Source: Methylococcaceae bacterium (GTDB taxonomy: Bacteria > Pseudomonadota > Gammaproteobacteria > Methylococcales > Methylomonadaceae). Taken from it: 56,275 bases of DNA. This document shows, piece after piece, positions 17,436 through 25,003 of the stretch; position 1 is the first letter of the stretch; each line of letters opens with the position of its first letter. Where the stretch lies: contig QYQN01000055.1 in the NCBI GenBank assembly GCA_007280895.1, forward strand, positions 1-56,275, given 5' to 3'. The notes under the pieces were generated by a model. That model ran no database searches. It was given only the letters and a program-made list of their open reading frames with translations, and was not told where the DNA came from. Made by a program: the position numbers and the translations under genes.

Positions 17436-17888
17436 TTAAAGATCGTTCAGTCCAGAAATGCCAACGAGTGACCAGCTGTCAAAGTTATTAATATCAGTTT
17501 GATCATCACCTTTATCATAAATAATTCTACAAGCATATTTTAAGGTTTTTGAGCTATTGTTTTCTTTATTAACAGCAGTAATCTCTGCATTGATAATGTA
17601 TTGATAATTGCCAAGCGTCCATGAGTTTAAGGCATGAGCAGGAAATTCAAGCGTAGCTTTGTCGCTGTATTTTTCTTTGACGTGAGTGTTGCAATGCAAG
17701 AAAGCAGCGTCTGAAGTTTGGTTGCTAATCGGTAATTGACTGGCTTCGTCTTTGCTTTCAACTAAAAAGGCATCTGATTTAACCACTTCATAAACAAGAG
17801 GTAAGATAATTTTTTGTTGAGTAAGCAAAAGCAGGCCAAGACCAATGACCAAGGATAATACTGTATGACGTTGTAAGAAGTTTTTCAT
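17436..17888 (-). CDS. Unknown single-pass membrane or exported protein
   Basis: I do not recognise this 150-residue protein. It has a basic start (MKNFLQRH) and one hydrophobic segment at about 9-23, then a soluble part that would face the periplasm. That part contains only two cysteines (FLHCNTHVK and KYACRIIYD), which could pair, and a beta-rich pattern (ATLEFPAHAL, WTLGNYQYIINAEI). It is the first gene of a leftward trio with the cyclophilin/repeat protein and the PilE-like pilin, with 23-24 base gaps. An accessory role for the pilin or surface assembly is possible but unproven. Confidence 0.7.
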   Translation of the reverse strand: MKNFLQRHTVLSLVIGLGLLLLTQQKIILPLVYEVVKSDAFLVESKDEASQLPISNQTSDAAFLHCNTHVKEKYSDKATLEFPAHALNSWTLGNYQYIINAEITAVNKENNSSKTLKYACRIIYDKGDDQTDINNFDSWSLVGISGLNDL

Positions 17889-18014
17889 GGTGTTATTTAT
17901 TGTTGTTTTTATTGAAAAGTAGAAAAATTTTAACAGAGTTAAGTGTTTTCATGGTAGCAGTATTTGGAGGTGGAAATTAATATGAATTTAAACGATTGGC
18001 TAAATGTTTTTGAC

Positions 18015-18042
18015 TTGACATGAATATGCTAACTGGTAGACT
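18015..18042 (+). promoter_or_regulatory. Candidate sigma-70 promoter for pmoCAB
   Basis: A perfect TTGACA (18015-18020) is followed after 16 bases by TAGACT (18037-18042; 4 of 6 to TATAAT). Transcription from near 18049 would give a 110-base leader. The leader contains the hairpin CACCAA (18050-18055) and TTGGTG (18062-18067) right at its start. The ribosome binding site AGGAG is at 18149-18153, six bases before the pmoC ATG. The rest of the 271-base gap upstream of pmoC holds nothing else I recognise. Confidence 0.45.
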
Positions 18043-18159
18043 GGCATCTCACCAAATTGAGTTGGTGTCTTTTCACTAATTAAAGTGACAAGCGGAACAT
18101 GGATTATAAAGTATTGACTCTTGGCTTAGGCTAAGAATTATAATTTTTAGGAGATTAAA

Positions 18160-18912
18160 ATGGCAGCTACAACTGAATCGGTTAAAACTGATGCTGCGGA
18201 AGCACCGCTGTTGAATGTTAGAAATATGTTACTAGGCGCATCACTATATATAGTGTTTTACGGCTGGGTACGTTGGTACGAAGGTGTTTACGGATGGTCT
18301 GCAGGTTTAGATTCATTTGCACCAGAATTTGAAACATATTGGATGAACTTCCTTTATATCGAATTCGTACTAGAAGCTTCAACTGCTGGTATTCTGTGGG
18401 GATATATTTGGAAAACTCGTGATCGTAAAGTAATGTCAATTACTCCAAGAGAAGAGTTAAGAAGACACTTTACTCATTGGGTTTGGTTGGTAATGTATGC
18501 AATCGCTATTTATTACGGCGCTAGCTACTTCACTGAGCAAGATGGTACTTGGCATCAAACAATCGTTCGTGATACTGACTTCACTCCAAGTCATATCATT
18601 GAATTCTATTTGAGCTATCCTATCTATATCATTACTGGTTTTTCTGCTTTCTTATATGCAAAAACTAGATTACCTGCTTATCAACAAGGTATGTCATTAC
18701 AATATATGGTATCTGTAATTGGACCATTTATGATTTTGCCAAACGTTGGTTTGAACGAGTGGGGTCACACATTCTGGTTTATGGAAGAGCTTTTTGTTGC
18801 TCCTTTACACTACGGCTTCGTATTCTTCGGATGGGCTGCATTAGGTGTTATGGGCGTTGTTAACATTGAAGTTGCTTCAATTTCAAAACTTTTGAAAAAA
18901 GATTTGGCATAA
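18160..18912 (+). CDS. pmoC: Particulate methane monooxygenase subunit C
   Basis: Integral-membrane subunit of the copper enzyme that oxidises methane to methanol. It has 250 residues and several membrane helices. The copper-site residues known from Methylococcus PmoC (Asp156, His160, His173) are at D128, H132 and H145 with the same spacing (DGTWH...SH). The second set (Asn227, His231, His245) is at N199, H203 and H217 in LNEWGH...APLHYG. All are intact. AGGAG lies six bases upstream. It is first in the pmoC-A-B operon. Codons are strongly biased (T- and A-ending, few rare codons) compared with the neighbours, as expected of a very highly expressed gene. Ammonia monooxygenase is the related alternative, but the sequence and setting favour methane. 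Confidence 0.97.
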   Translation: MAATTESVKTDAAEAPLLNVRNMLLGASLYIVFYGWVRWYEGVYGWSAGLDSFAPEFETYWMNFLYIEFVLEASTAGILWGYIWKTRDRKVMSITPREELRRHFTHWVWLVMYAIAIYYGASYFTEQDGTWHQTIVRDTDFTPSHIIEFYLSYPIYIITGFSAFLYAKTRLPAYQQGMSLQYMVSVIGPFMILPNVGLNEWGHTFWFMEELFVAPLHYGFVFFGWAALGVMGVVNIEVASISKLLKKDLA

Positions 18913-18933
18913 GCTAAGTTTGTTTAACTAACG

Positions 18934-18952
18934 ATCAAAGATTTACTTTGAT
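18934..18952 (+). promoter_or_regulatory. Intercistronic hairpin between pmoC and pmoA
   Basis: ATCAAAG (18934-18940) pairs perfectly with CTTTGAT (18946-18952) across loop ATTTA. It is AT-rich and lacks a following T-run, so it is not a good terminator. It may be a processing or stability element in the pmo mRNA. Confidence 0.5.
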
Positions 18953-18994
18953 TGTAATATAAAAATAATTTAAATCCTTTTAGGAGGTAAGCTA

Positions 18995-19738
18995 ATGAGC
19001 GCATCTCAATCAGCTGTACGTTCACGCGCTGAAGCAGTAAAAGTTTCACGCACGTTCGATTGGCTAATTTGTTTCACTTTATTCTTTGTTGTTTTAGGTG
19101 GTTACCATATTCACTATATGTTGACTGGTGGTGACTGGGATTTCTGGACTGACTGGAAAGATAGACGTCTATGGGTAACCGTTGCTCCTATCGTTTCTAT
19201 TACATTCCCAGCTGCTGTTCAAGCTATGTTGTGGTGGCGTTACCGTTTACCATTTGGTGCTGTTTTATGTATCCTAGGTCTTTTATTGGGTGAGTGGGTA
19301 AACAGATATTTAAATTTCTGGGGTTGGACTTATTTCCCAGTAAATTTCGTATTCCCATCTAACTTAATGCCAGGCGCTATCTTATTAGATGTTATCTTAA
19401 TGTTGTCTGGAAGTATGACTGCAACTGCTGTACTTGGTGGCTTGGCATACGGTTTAGTATTCTATCCAGGTAACTGGGCTATCGTTGGTCCACTTCACGT
19501 GCCTGTTGAATATAATGGCATGATGATGACATTGGCTGACTTACAAGGTTACCATTACGTAAGAACTGGTACTCCTGAGTACATCAGAATGGTAGAAAAA
19601 GGTACACTTAGAACATTCGGTAAAGACGTTGCTCCAGTATCAGCGTTCTTCTCTGGTTTCGTGTGTATCTTAATTTACTTCTTGTGGCACTTCTTCGGTC
19701 GTTGGTTCAACTCGACTGAATTTGTTAAGTCTGCATAA
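18995..19738 (+). CDS. pmoA: Particulate methane monooxygenase subunit A
   Basis: Membrane subunit of pMMO, 247 residues, normal length. The widely used pmoA marker region is intact: GGDWDFWTDWKDRR near residue 48, NRYLNFWGWTYFPVNF in the middle, VPVEYNGMMMTLADLQGYHY later and a final WHFFGRWF. AGGAGG precedes the ATG. It is flanked by intercistronic hairpins that separate it from pmoC (82 bases) and pmoB (94 bases). Codon bias is as strong as in pmoC. Confidence 0.98.
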   Translation: MSASQSAVRSRAEAVKVSRTFDWLICFTLFFVVLGGYHIHYMLTGGDWDFWTDWKDRRLWVTVAPIVSITFPAAVQAMLWWRYRLPFGAVLCILGLLLGEWVNRYLNFWGWTYFPVNFVFPSNLMPGAILLDVILMLSGSMTATAVLGGLAYGLVFYPGNWAIVGPLHVPVEYNGMMMTLADLQGYHYVRTGTPEYIRMVEKGTLRTFGKDVAPVSAFFSGFVCILIYFLWHFFGRWFNSTEFVKSA

Positions 19739-19763
19739 GGTATATTGTTAAACAAAATTAAAA

Positions 19764-19790
19764 CTGGTGGCTATTTTAATTAGCCACTAG
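19764..19790 (+). promoter_or_regulatory. Intercistronic hairpin between pmoA and pmoB
   Basis: CTGGTGGCTA (19764-19773) pairs with TAGCCACTAG (19781-19790) around loop TTTTAAT, ten pairs including one G-U. There is no T-run after it. It is the strongest stem inside the operon and could mark an RNA processing or stabilising site. Confidence 0.55.
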
Positions 19791-19810
19791 ATACTCATAA
19801 AACTATAGAT

Positions 19811-19835
19811 TCTCTATTATAGAGGAGGATATATG
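19811..19835 (+). promoter_or_regulatory. pmoB ribosome binding site partly inside a small stem
   Basis: The Shine-Dalgarno AGGAGG is at 19823-19828, four bases before ATG 19833. TCTCTA (19811-19816) can pair with TAGAGG (19820-19825), which takes up the first half of the Shine-Dalgarno sequence. The stem is short (six pairs, one G-U, three-base loop). Confidence 0.4.
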
Positions 19836-21077
19836 AAATTAATTAAAGACAAAGTTGCTAAATTATCCTTTGTTGCTTTGCTAGCTGCTGTGTCAGCTTC
19901 AATGTTGTACACACCAACTGCATCTGCTCATGGTGAAAAATCACAAGCAGCATTCATGCGTATGCGTACTATTCACTGGTTTGATTTAAACTGGTCAAAA
20001 GAAGAAGTTGCTGTTAACGATACAATGACTATTTCAGGTAAATTCTTCGTGTTCAGCGGTTGGCCTGAAACTGTTGATAAACCAGAAATTTCATTCTTAA
20101 ACATTGGTATTCCAGGTCCTGTTTTCATCAGAGCTGGATCTTGGGTTGGTGGTCAATTAGTTCCACGTTCAATTTCTCTTGAACTTGGCGAAACTTATGA
20201 CTTCAAAGTATTGTTAAAAGCACGTCGTCCAGGTGACTGGCACGTTCATACCATGTTAAACGTGAAAGGTGGTGGTCCAATCATCGGTCCAGGTAAATGG
20301 GTAACTATTACTGGTTCTATGAAAGACTTCGTTGATCCAATCACTACCTTAACTGGCGAAACAATCGATTTAGAAAACTATAACTTAAGCAACACTTATT
20401 TCTGGCATGCCTTCTGGTATGCTTTAGGTTTAGCTTGGTTAGGTTACTGGATGCGTAAACCAATGTTCATTCCACGTTCAATCGCTGTTGAAGCTGGTAA
20501 AGCTGATTCATTGATTAGTGGTACTGACAAAAAAGTTGCTATGGGTTTTGCAGTAGGTACATTAGCAATCGTTGCTATGTCTTTCAGCAACACTGAGTCA
20601 CAATTTCCTGTGACTACTCCATTGCAAGCTGGTTTATTACGTGGTATTAAATCTATTGAAATGCCTGCTACATCAATAGCTGTTAAAGTTGAAGATGCTA
20701 CGTACCGTGTACCTGGTCGTGCTATGCAAATGACTTTAACAATTACTAACAATGGTGATTCACCAGTACGTTTAGGTGAGTTTAACACTGCTGGTGTTAG
20801 ATTCATGGATTCAAACGTTGCTGTTGATGAAACTGGTTATCCAGATGACTTGTTAGCTGAAGAAGGTTTGACTGTTAGCGATAACAGCCCACTTGCTCCA
20901 GGTCAAACAAGAACTGTTCAAGTAACTGCTTCTGATGCTGCATGGGAAGTATACCGTTTAGCTGACTTGATTTATGATCCAGATAGTCGTTTTGCTGGTT
21001 TATTATTCTTCTATGATGCGGCTGGTAAACGTCAATTGATTACTATTGACGCTCCATTAATTCCTACTTTCATCTAA
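19833..21077 (+). CDS. pmoB: Particulate methane monooxygenase subunit B
   Basis: Mainly periplasmic subunit of pMMO with two cupredoxin-like domains joined by two membrane helices. It has 414 residues. A signal peptide (about 1-32) is cut so that His33 becomes the new N-terminus, as in Methylococcus. His33, His137 and His139 (DWHVHTM), the CuB ligands, and His48 (RTIHWF) fall on the identical residue numbers. It ends the operon and a strong terminator follows 28 bases after the stop. Codon bias matches pmoC and pmoA. Confidence 0.97.
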   Translation: MKLIKDKVAKLSFVALLAAVSASMLYTPTASAHGEKSQAAFMRMRTIHWFDLNWSKEEVAVNDTMTISGKFFVFSGWPETVDKPEISFLNIGIPGPVFIRAGSWVGGQLVPRSISLELGETYDFKVLLKARRPGDWHVHTMLNVKGGGPIIGPGKWVTITGSMKDFVDPITTLTGETIDLENYNLSNTYFWHAFWYALGLAWLGYWMRKPMFIPRSIAVEAGKADSLISGTDKKVAMGFAVGTLAIVAMSFSNTESQFPVTTPLQAGLLRGIKSIEMPATSIAVKVEDATYRVPGRAMQMTLTITNNGDSPVRLGEFNTAGVRFMDSNVAVDETGYPDDLLAEEGLTVSDNSPLAPGQTRTVQVTASDAAWEVYRLADLIYDPDSRFAGLLFFYDAAGKRQLITIDAPLIPTFI

Positions 21078-21105
21078 TTTATTAGATAAACTGGAAATGA
21101 TTAAA

Positions 21106-21136
21106 CCCTCGCTTGTTTACAAGCGAGGGTTTTTTT
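21106..21136 (+). terminator. Rho-independent terminator of pmoCAB
   Basis: A perfect ten-pair stem, CCCTCGCTTG (21106-21115) with CAAGCGAGGG (21120-21129), loop TTTA, followed directly by seven T. This is the clearest terminator in the window. Confidence 0.93.
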
Positions 21137-21247
21137 ATGCGTAAAATAAATTAATAAAAATATAGCAAAATACTATTACAGGTAACGTAGCAAATGATTA
21201 ATATGGATTTCTAACGTCACTAAGTATGAAGAAATATAAAGGACACT

Positions 21248-22540
21248 ATGTCGACTAAAGAAAATCATCATGAAATAAGACTTAACCAAACTGTATTAGT
21301 AAGCATGGCTTTGTTGCTAGGTATTGGCGTGGGTGAGTTAATACATTTAGCTGTGGAAAAGGATGTGCAATGGGTTACTGAAAATAATCAAAAACAGCTA
21401 ATTGAAGGGCTAATAGGTGTAAGTGACGTATTTATGCGATTAGTTAAAATGATTATTGCTCCCTTAGTCTTTGCAACACTGGTTGCAGGCGTTGGAAAGA
21501 TGGATAAGGAGCAAAATGTTGGTCGAATTGGCGGCAAAGCAATGCTTTGGTTTATTTCTGCATCAATTGTTAGTCTTGGTATTGGAATGTTATTAGTCAA
21601 TTACTTTCAACCAGGACAAATTTTACAAATGGACATACCTGCTACAGAAAGTAAACATCATGTAGTTGAGCATGTGCCTACATTGCGTAATTTTATAGCG
21701 CACAGTGTTCCTAAAAGTATCATTGATGCAATGGCGCAAAACGAAATAATACAAATTGTTATTTTTTCACTCTATTTTGGTGTTGCATGCAAAAATTTAG
21801 GAGAGATGGCAAGCCCAATAATACGTGTAATGGAATCATTAGTTCATATTATGTTAAAAATTACCGCTTATGTAATGCAGTTAGCACCGCTTGCTGTGTT
21901 TTGTGCGGTAGCAACCATTGTTGCTCAACAAGGATTAGGAGTCATAACAACTTATAGTTATTTTATGGGGGAATTTTATTTGGGCTTAAGTGTGTTATGG
22001 ATAATCTTGTGTGCTTTCGGTGCAATTGTGTTAAAGCCAAACCAGGTGGTGCGGTTAGTGAAAATAATTAGGGAACCTATTATCGTTGCCTTCGGCACTG
22101 CAAGCAGTGAAGCAGCCTATCCAAAATTGGTTCAGCAGTTAGAGCGATTTGGCTGTCAGGAAAAGATTATTGGTTTTGTGTTACCACTGGGTTATTCGTT
22201 TAATTTAGATGGAAGTATGATGTACATGACCTTTGCTGTGTTATTTATTGCACAAGTATATGGAATTGAAATGGGAGTAGATCAGCAAATTGCAATGATG
22301 TTGGTCTTATTAGTAACAAGTAAAGGCGTAGCGGGCGTGCCAAAAGCCTCATTAGTAGTCATTTCAGCAACATTAAGCGCGTTTAATATTCCAGAAGCAG
22401 GGGTTTTGTTGCTGTTAGGAATAGATCAGTTTTTAGATATGGGACGAAGTGCAACCAATGTTTTAGGTAATAGTTTGGCGACTGCAGTAGTAAATAAATG
22501 GGAGTTAAAGGCTGAAAACAAGGGGAAAATGCCGAATTAA
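21248..22540 (+). CDS. Dicarboxylate/amino acid:cation symporter (DAACS family, GltP/DctA type)
   Basis: Secondary transporter of 430 residues in the DAACS/SLC1 fold. It shows the family marks in order: an early helix set, FATLVAGVGKMDK, the substrate loop AFGTASSEAAYPK (the usual form is serine-rich, -TSSSEAALP-), GYSFNLDGSMMYMT, and a C-terminal hairpin region with LLGIDQFLDMGRSATNVLGNS. It probably imports glutamate, aspartate or C4-dicarboxylates with protons or sodium. The change of the serine-rich loop to GTASSEAAYP makes the exact substrate uncertain. AAAGGA stands seven bases before the ATG. It has its own leader after the pmo terminator and so is probably not part of the pmo transcript. 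Confidence 0.9.
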   Translation: MSTKENHHEIRLNQTVLVSMALLLGIGVGELIHLAVEKDVQWVTENNQKQLIEGLIGVSDVFMRLVKMIIAPLVFATLVAGVGKMDKEQNVGRIGGKAMLWFISASIVSLGIGMLLVNYFQPGQILQMDIPATESKHHVVEHVPTLRNFIAHSVPKSIIDAMAQNEIIQIVIFSLYFGVACKNLGEMASPIIRVMESLVHIMLKITAYVMQLAPLAVFCAVATIVAQQGLGVITTYSYFMGEFYLGLSVLWIILCAFGAIVLKPNQVVRLVKIIREPIIVAFGTASSEAAYPKLVQQLERFGCQEKIIGFVLPLGYSFNLDGSMMYMTFAVLFIAQVYGIEMGVDQQIAMMLVLLVTSKGVAGVPKASLVVISATLSAFNIPEAGVLLLLGIDQFLDMGRSATNVLGNSLATAVVNKWELKAENKGKMPN

Positions 22541-22612
22541 CACATGTTAAAACGACATTTAAAAGGGTGTGAGTGAGAACAAAATAATAAGCTAATGCAC
22601 GCAAGAAAACTA

Positions 22613-23017
22613 TTATTGACTAGGCAATAAAATTGTAGGTTTTTCACCTAAAAAATTAAGTTCAATAGAGATTTCAGCAGGGTCATGAACAAATACTTGT
22701 GTCATTTCAGGCGGGCCTCTAAAGTCTATTCGATGAGGAATGTTATTTTTGATTAAGGTTGTTAAGCAGTTATCAACATTATGACAGGTTAAGGCAACGT
22801 GGTTAAAATGTGTATTTTTATCTGTATAAGGGAGAGATTCAACAACTGAGACATGAATAATTGGACCTGACTCACAATAAAGCCACGCTCCAGCACGACG
22901 AGAAACTGCCCGCGGGCCTTGTTTTAAGCCTAAATTTTGTTCATAAAAATTGATAACATCGGTTAATTTGTCCAGTGTTACCACTATATTGATATGATTA
23001 ATCCCTGATATGTTCAT
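22613..23017 (-). CDS. VOC-family (glyoxalase/bleomycin-resistance fold) protein
   Basis: I take ATG at 23017 as the start (CAGGAC precedes it), giving 134 residues; a longer frame to 23065 has no support. The protein has the paired beta-alpha-beta-beta-beta pattern of the vicinal oxygen chelate fold. NHINIVV at the N-terminus supplies one metal-type His, FNHVALTCHNVD a second, and the late FVHDPAEISIELN a glutamate. The substrate is not evident. It lies 114 bases downstream of the MtnB-like gene on the same strand and may be co-transcribed with it. Glyoxalase I and other dioxygenases or isomerases of this fold are all possible. Confidence 0.8.
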   Translation of the reverse strand: MNISGINHINIVVTLDKLTDVINFYEQNLGLKQGPRAVSRRAGAWLYCESGPIIHVSVVESLPYTDKNTHFNHVALTCHNVDNCLTTLIKNNIPHRIDFRGPPEMTQVFVHDPAEISIELNFLGEKPTILLPSQ

Positions 23018-23131
23018 GACGTGTCCTGAAGTAAAAGTAAAAAAGTAATTTGATATGCGCCCCAAAGGTTTACGTGAATATAATTAACTAAAGATAATGG
23101 CAAATTAGAATTTGTGTGTAGTTAAAAATAA

Positions 23132-23746
23132 TTAACGTTTAAGTGCAGAAAGTTGCAGTTCACAAGCAAATAAGAAGTCTAGTGCTTCAAGTTGTCGGTA
23201 CGCAATGTCAAGGGTCTCCCCCCAAGTATATAATCCATGACCAGCAATGATATAGGCATAGCAAGTATGCTGTGTAAAATAAAGATCAATTAATTCTGCT
23301 AAACGCAGAATATTTTGATCATTGTTAAAAATCGGTATCACCAATTCATTTTCATGAGAAGTAAGATGGCTAAAAGCTTTAAGTAACTCGTAATCTTTTA
23401 AGACAATCTTATCGTTATAAATTCTAGAGAGCACTACTGAATTTAAAGAGTGAGGATGTAAAACAGCTCTAGCCTGTGAAAAGCGTTGATAAATTGATGT
23501 ATGCAATAAGGTTTCTGCTGAAGGTTTTTTCCCGTCTAAGCTTTCTGCGTTAGCATTAATTAGCATAATATCATCTGTAACTAAATTGCCCTTGTGCTTA
23601 CCAGAGACAGTGATGGCGATGGTATTATCTGTTAATCGGATTGAAAAATTACCACTTGTTGCAGGTACCCAACCCTTGCTATCAATCAGTTTACCTTTCA
23701 AAACCAGCTGTTTAGCCGCATCATTAAATTCATTATTGTAATTCAT
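23132..23746 (-). CDS. mtnB: Methylthioribulose-1-phosphate dehydratase (class II aldolase fold)
   Basis: Step of the methionine salvage pathway that dehydrates 5-methylthioribulose-1-phosphate. I choose ATG at 23746 (204 residues) because AAGGA lies upstream; a longer frame runs to 23788. The class II aldolase/MtnB pattern is clear: WVPATSGNFSIR near residue 26, PSAETLLH, the zinc ligands in LHPHS (H97 and H99), and H170 in GHGLYTWGETL. Those residues match MtnB better than fuculose aldolase or AraD. No other mtn gene (A, C or D) is present in the window, so the pathway would have to be completed elsewhere. Confidence 0.85.
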   Translation of the reverse strand: MNYNNEFNDAAKQLVLKGKLIDSKGWVPATSGNFSIRLTDNTIAITVSGKHKGNLVTDDIMLINANAESLDGKKPSAETLLHTSIYQRFSQARAVLHPHSLNSVVLSRIYNDKIVLKDYELLKAFSHLTSHENELVIPIFNNDQNILRLAELIDLYFTQHTCYAYIIAGHGLYTWGETLDIAYRQLEALDFLFACELQLSALKR

Positions 23747-23907
23747 TGGAGAAAAATCCTTAAGTATAAAAAGGTGAGCATAATGCAAATGTGGGTGACA
23801 ATTTGAAAGGTAAAAACAGGATCATGAAGTAACTCGCGTCATTTAGTATAATGAGTCTAAAAAAAAATTGAAAGCAACGCTATTTTACAATGAATTATAA
23901 GTTTTCG

Positions 23908-23935
23908 TTCATAATGATACATTGCACTTTATACT
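23908..23935 (+). promoter_or_regulatory. Candidate promoter for the nucleotide-sugar epimerase
   Basis: TTCATA (23908-23913; 4 of 6) is followed after 16 bases by TATACT (23930-23935; 5 of 6). It would start transcription near 23942, about 48 bases before the TTG start. Confidence 0.35.
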
Positions 23936-23989
23936 GAATTTGTAATAATTGATTCAACAAAAGCGATTAACTTCAACGTGGAGGAAATT

Positions 23990-25003
23990 TTGAAAATATT
24001 GGTAACAGGTGCGGCAGGGTTTATAGGGTCAGCATTATGTATAAGATTGCTACAAAGAGGAGATGATGTCATTGGCGTTGATAATCTAAATGATTATTAC
24101 GATGTGCAGTTAAAACAGGCACGGCTAAATCGATTGTTCGATTACACGAAATTTACGTTTAAAAAATTAGATATAGTTAATCAAGTAGAAGTGCAACAGT
24201 TGTTTCAAGAGCAAGGTGTAAGTAAAGTGATGCACTTAGCTGCACAAGCAGGTGTACGTTACTCTATTACGCATCCCGATACGTACATAAATTCAAATAT
24301 TGTTGGCTTTATGAATATTTTAGAGGGTTGTAGGCATCATAAGGTGGAGCATTTTGCGTACGCTTCTTCCAGTTCTATTTATGGCGCAAATACCCGAATG
24401 CCCTTTTCGATTCACGATAATGTTGATCATCCTGTGTCATTGTATGCAGCAACTAAAAAGGCCAATGAGTTAATGGCGCATACCTATAGTCATTTATATC
24501 AACTTCCAACTACAGGGCTGCGTTTTTTCACTGTGTATGGGCCATGGGGACGACCCGATATGTCAGCATTTATGTTTACAAAAAACATTATTGAAGGTAA
24601 GCCGATTGATGTGTTTAATTATGGCAATCATCGCCGAGACTTTACCTATATCGACGATATTATAGAAGGGGTAATTAGAGTTGTAGATAAGCCTGCACTG
24701 GCTAATCAAGAGTGGTCAGGCGACCAACCTGATCCTGGCACAAGTAAAGCACCCTATCGAATCTACAATATTGGCAATAATACGCCCGTGAGTTTATTAA
24801 CATTTATTGAAACGTTGGAGCGTTGTATTGGCAAGGAAGCGATAAAACACTTTTTGCCAATGCAGCCAGGTGATATACCAGATACCTATGCTGATGTTAC
24901 CGATTTGCAGAAAGAATTTAACTATAAACCAGCCACTCAACTGAGAGAAGGTTTAGGACATTTTGTTGAGTGGTATAAAGATTTTTATAAGCCACTAGTT
25001 TAA
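23990..25003 (+). CDS. NAD-dependent nucleotide-sugar epimerase, UDP-glucuronate 4-epimerase type
   Basis: Extended short-chain dehydrogenase of 337 residues that probably converts UDP-glucuronate to UDP-galacturonate for surface polysaccharide. The start is TTG at 23990: GGAGG at 23980-23984 is the ribosome binding site, and an upstream GTG at 23978 would bury it inside the coding region. Rossmann motif GAAGFIG is near residue 7, the catalytic region ends in [11 protein letters not shown] (YxxxK), and [14 protein letters not shown] is typical of the UDP-glucuronate epimerase clade. UDP-glucose epimerase or a dTDP-glucose dehydratase are less likely. Its stop touches the stop of the convergent cinA-type gene. 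No glycosyltransferase cluster surrounds it. Confidence 0.88.
   Translation: MKILVTGAAGFIGSALCIRLLQRGDDVIGVDNLNDYYDVQLKQARLNRLFDYTKFTFKKLDIVNQVEVQQLFQEQGVSKVMHLAAQAGVRYSITHPDTYINSNIVGFMNILEGCRHHKVEHFAYASSSSIYGANTRMPFSIHDNVDHPVSLYAATKKANELMAHTYSHLYQLPTTGLRFFTVYGPWGRPDMSAFMFTKNIIEGKPIDVFNYGNHRRDFTYIDDIIEGVIRVVDKPALANQEWSGDQPDPGTSKAPYRIYNIGNNTPVSLLTFIETLERCIGKEAIKHFLPMQPGDIPDTYADVTDLQKEFNYKPATQLREGLGHFVEWYKDFYKPLV

Noticed and set aside
18114-18144. TTGACT...TATAAT upstream of pmoC as the main promoter
   Set aside because: The spacing is 19 bases and transcription would begin inside the ribosome binding site, leaving no leader.
23978-23989. GTG at 23978 as the epimerase start
   Set aside because: It would place the GGAGG ribosome binding site inside the coding sequence, and the TTG at 23990 gives the canonical Rossmann start.
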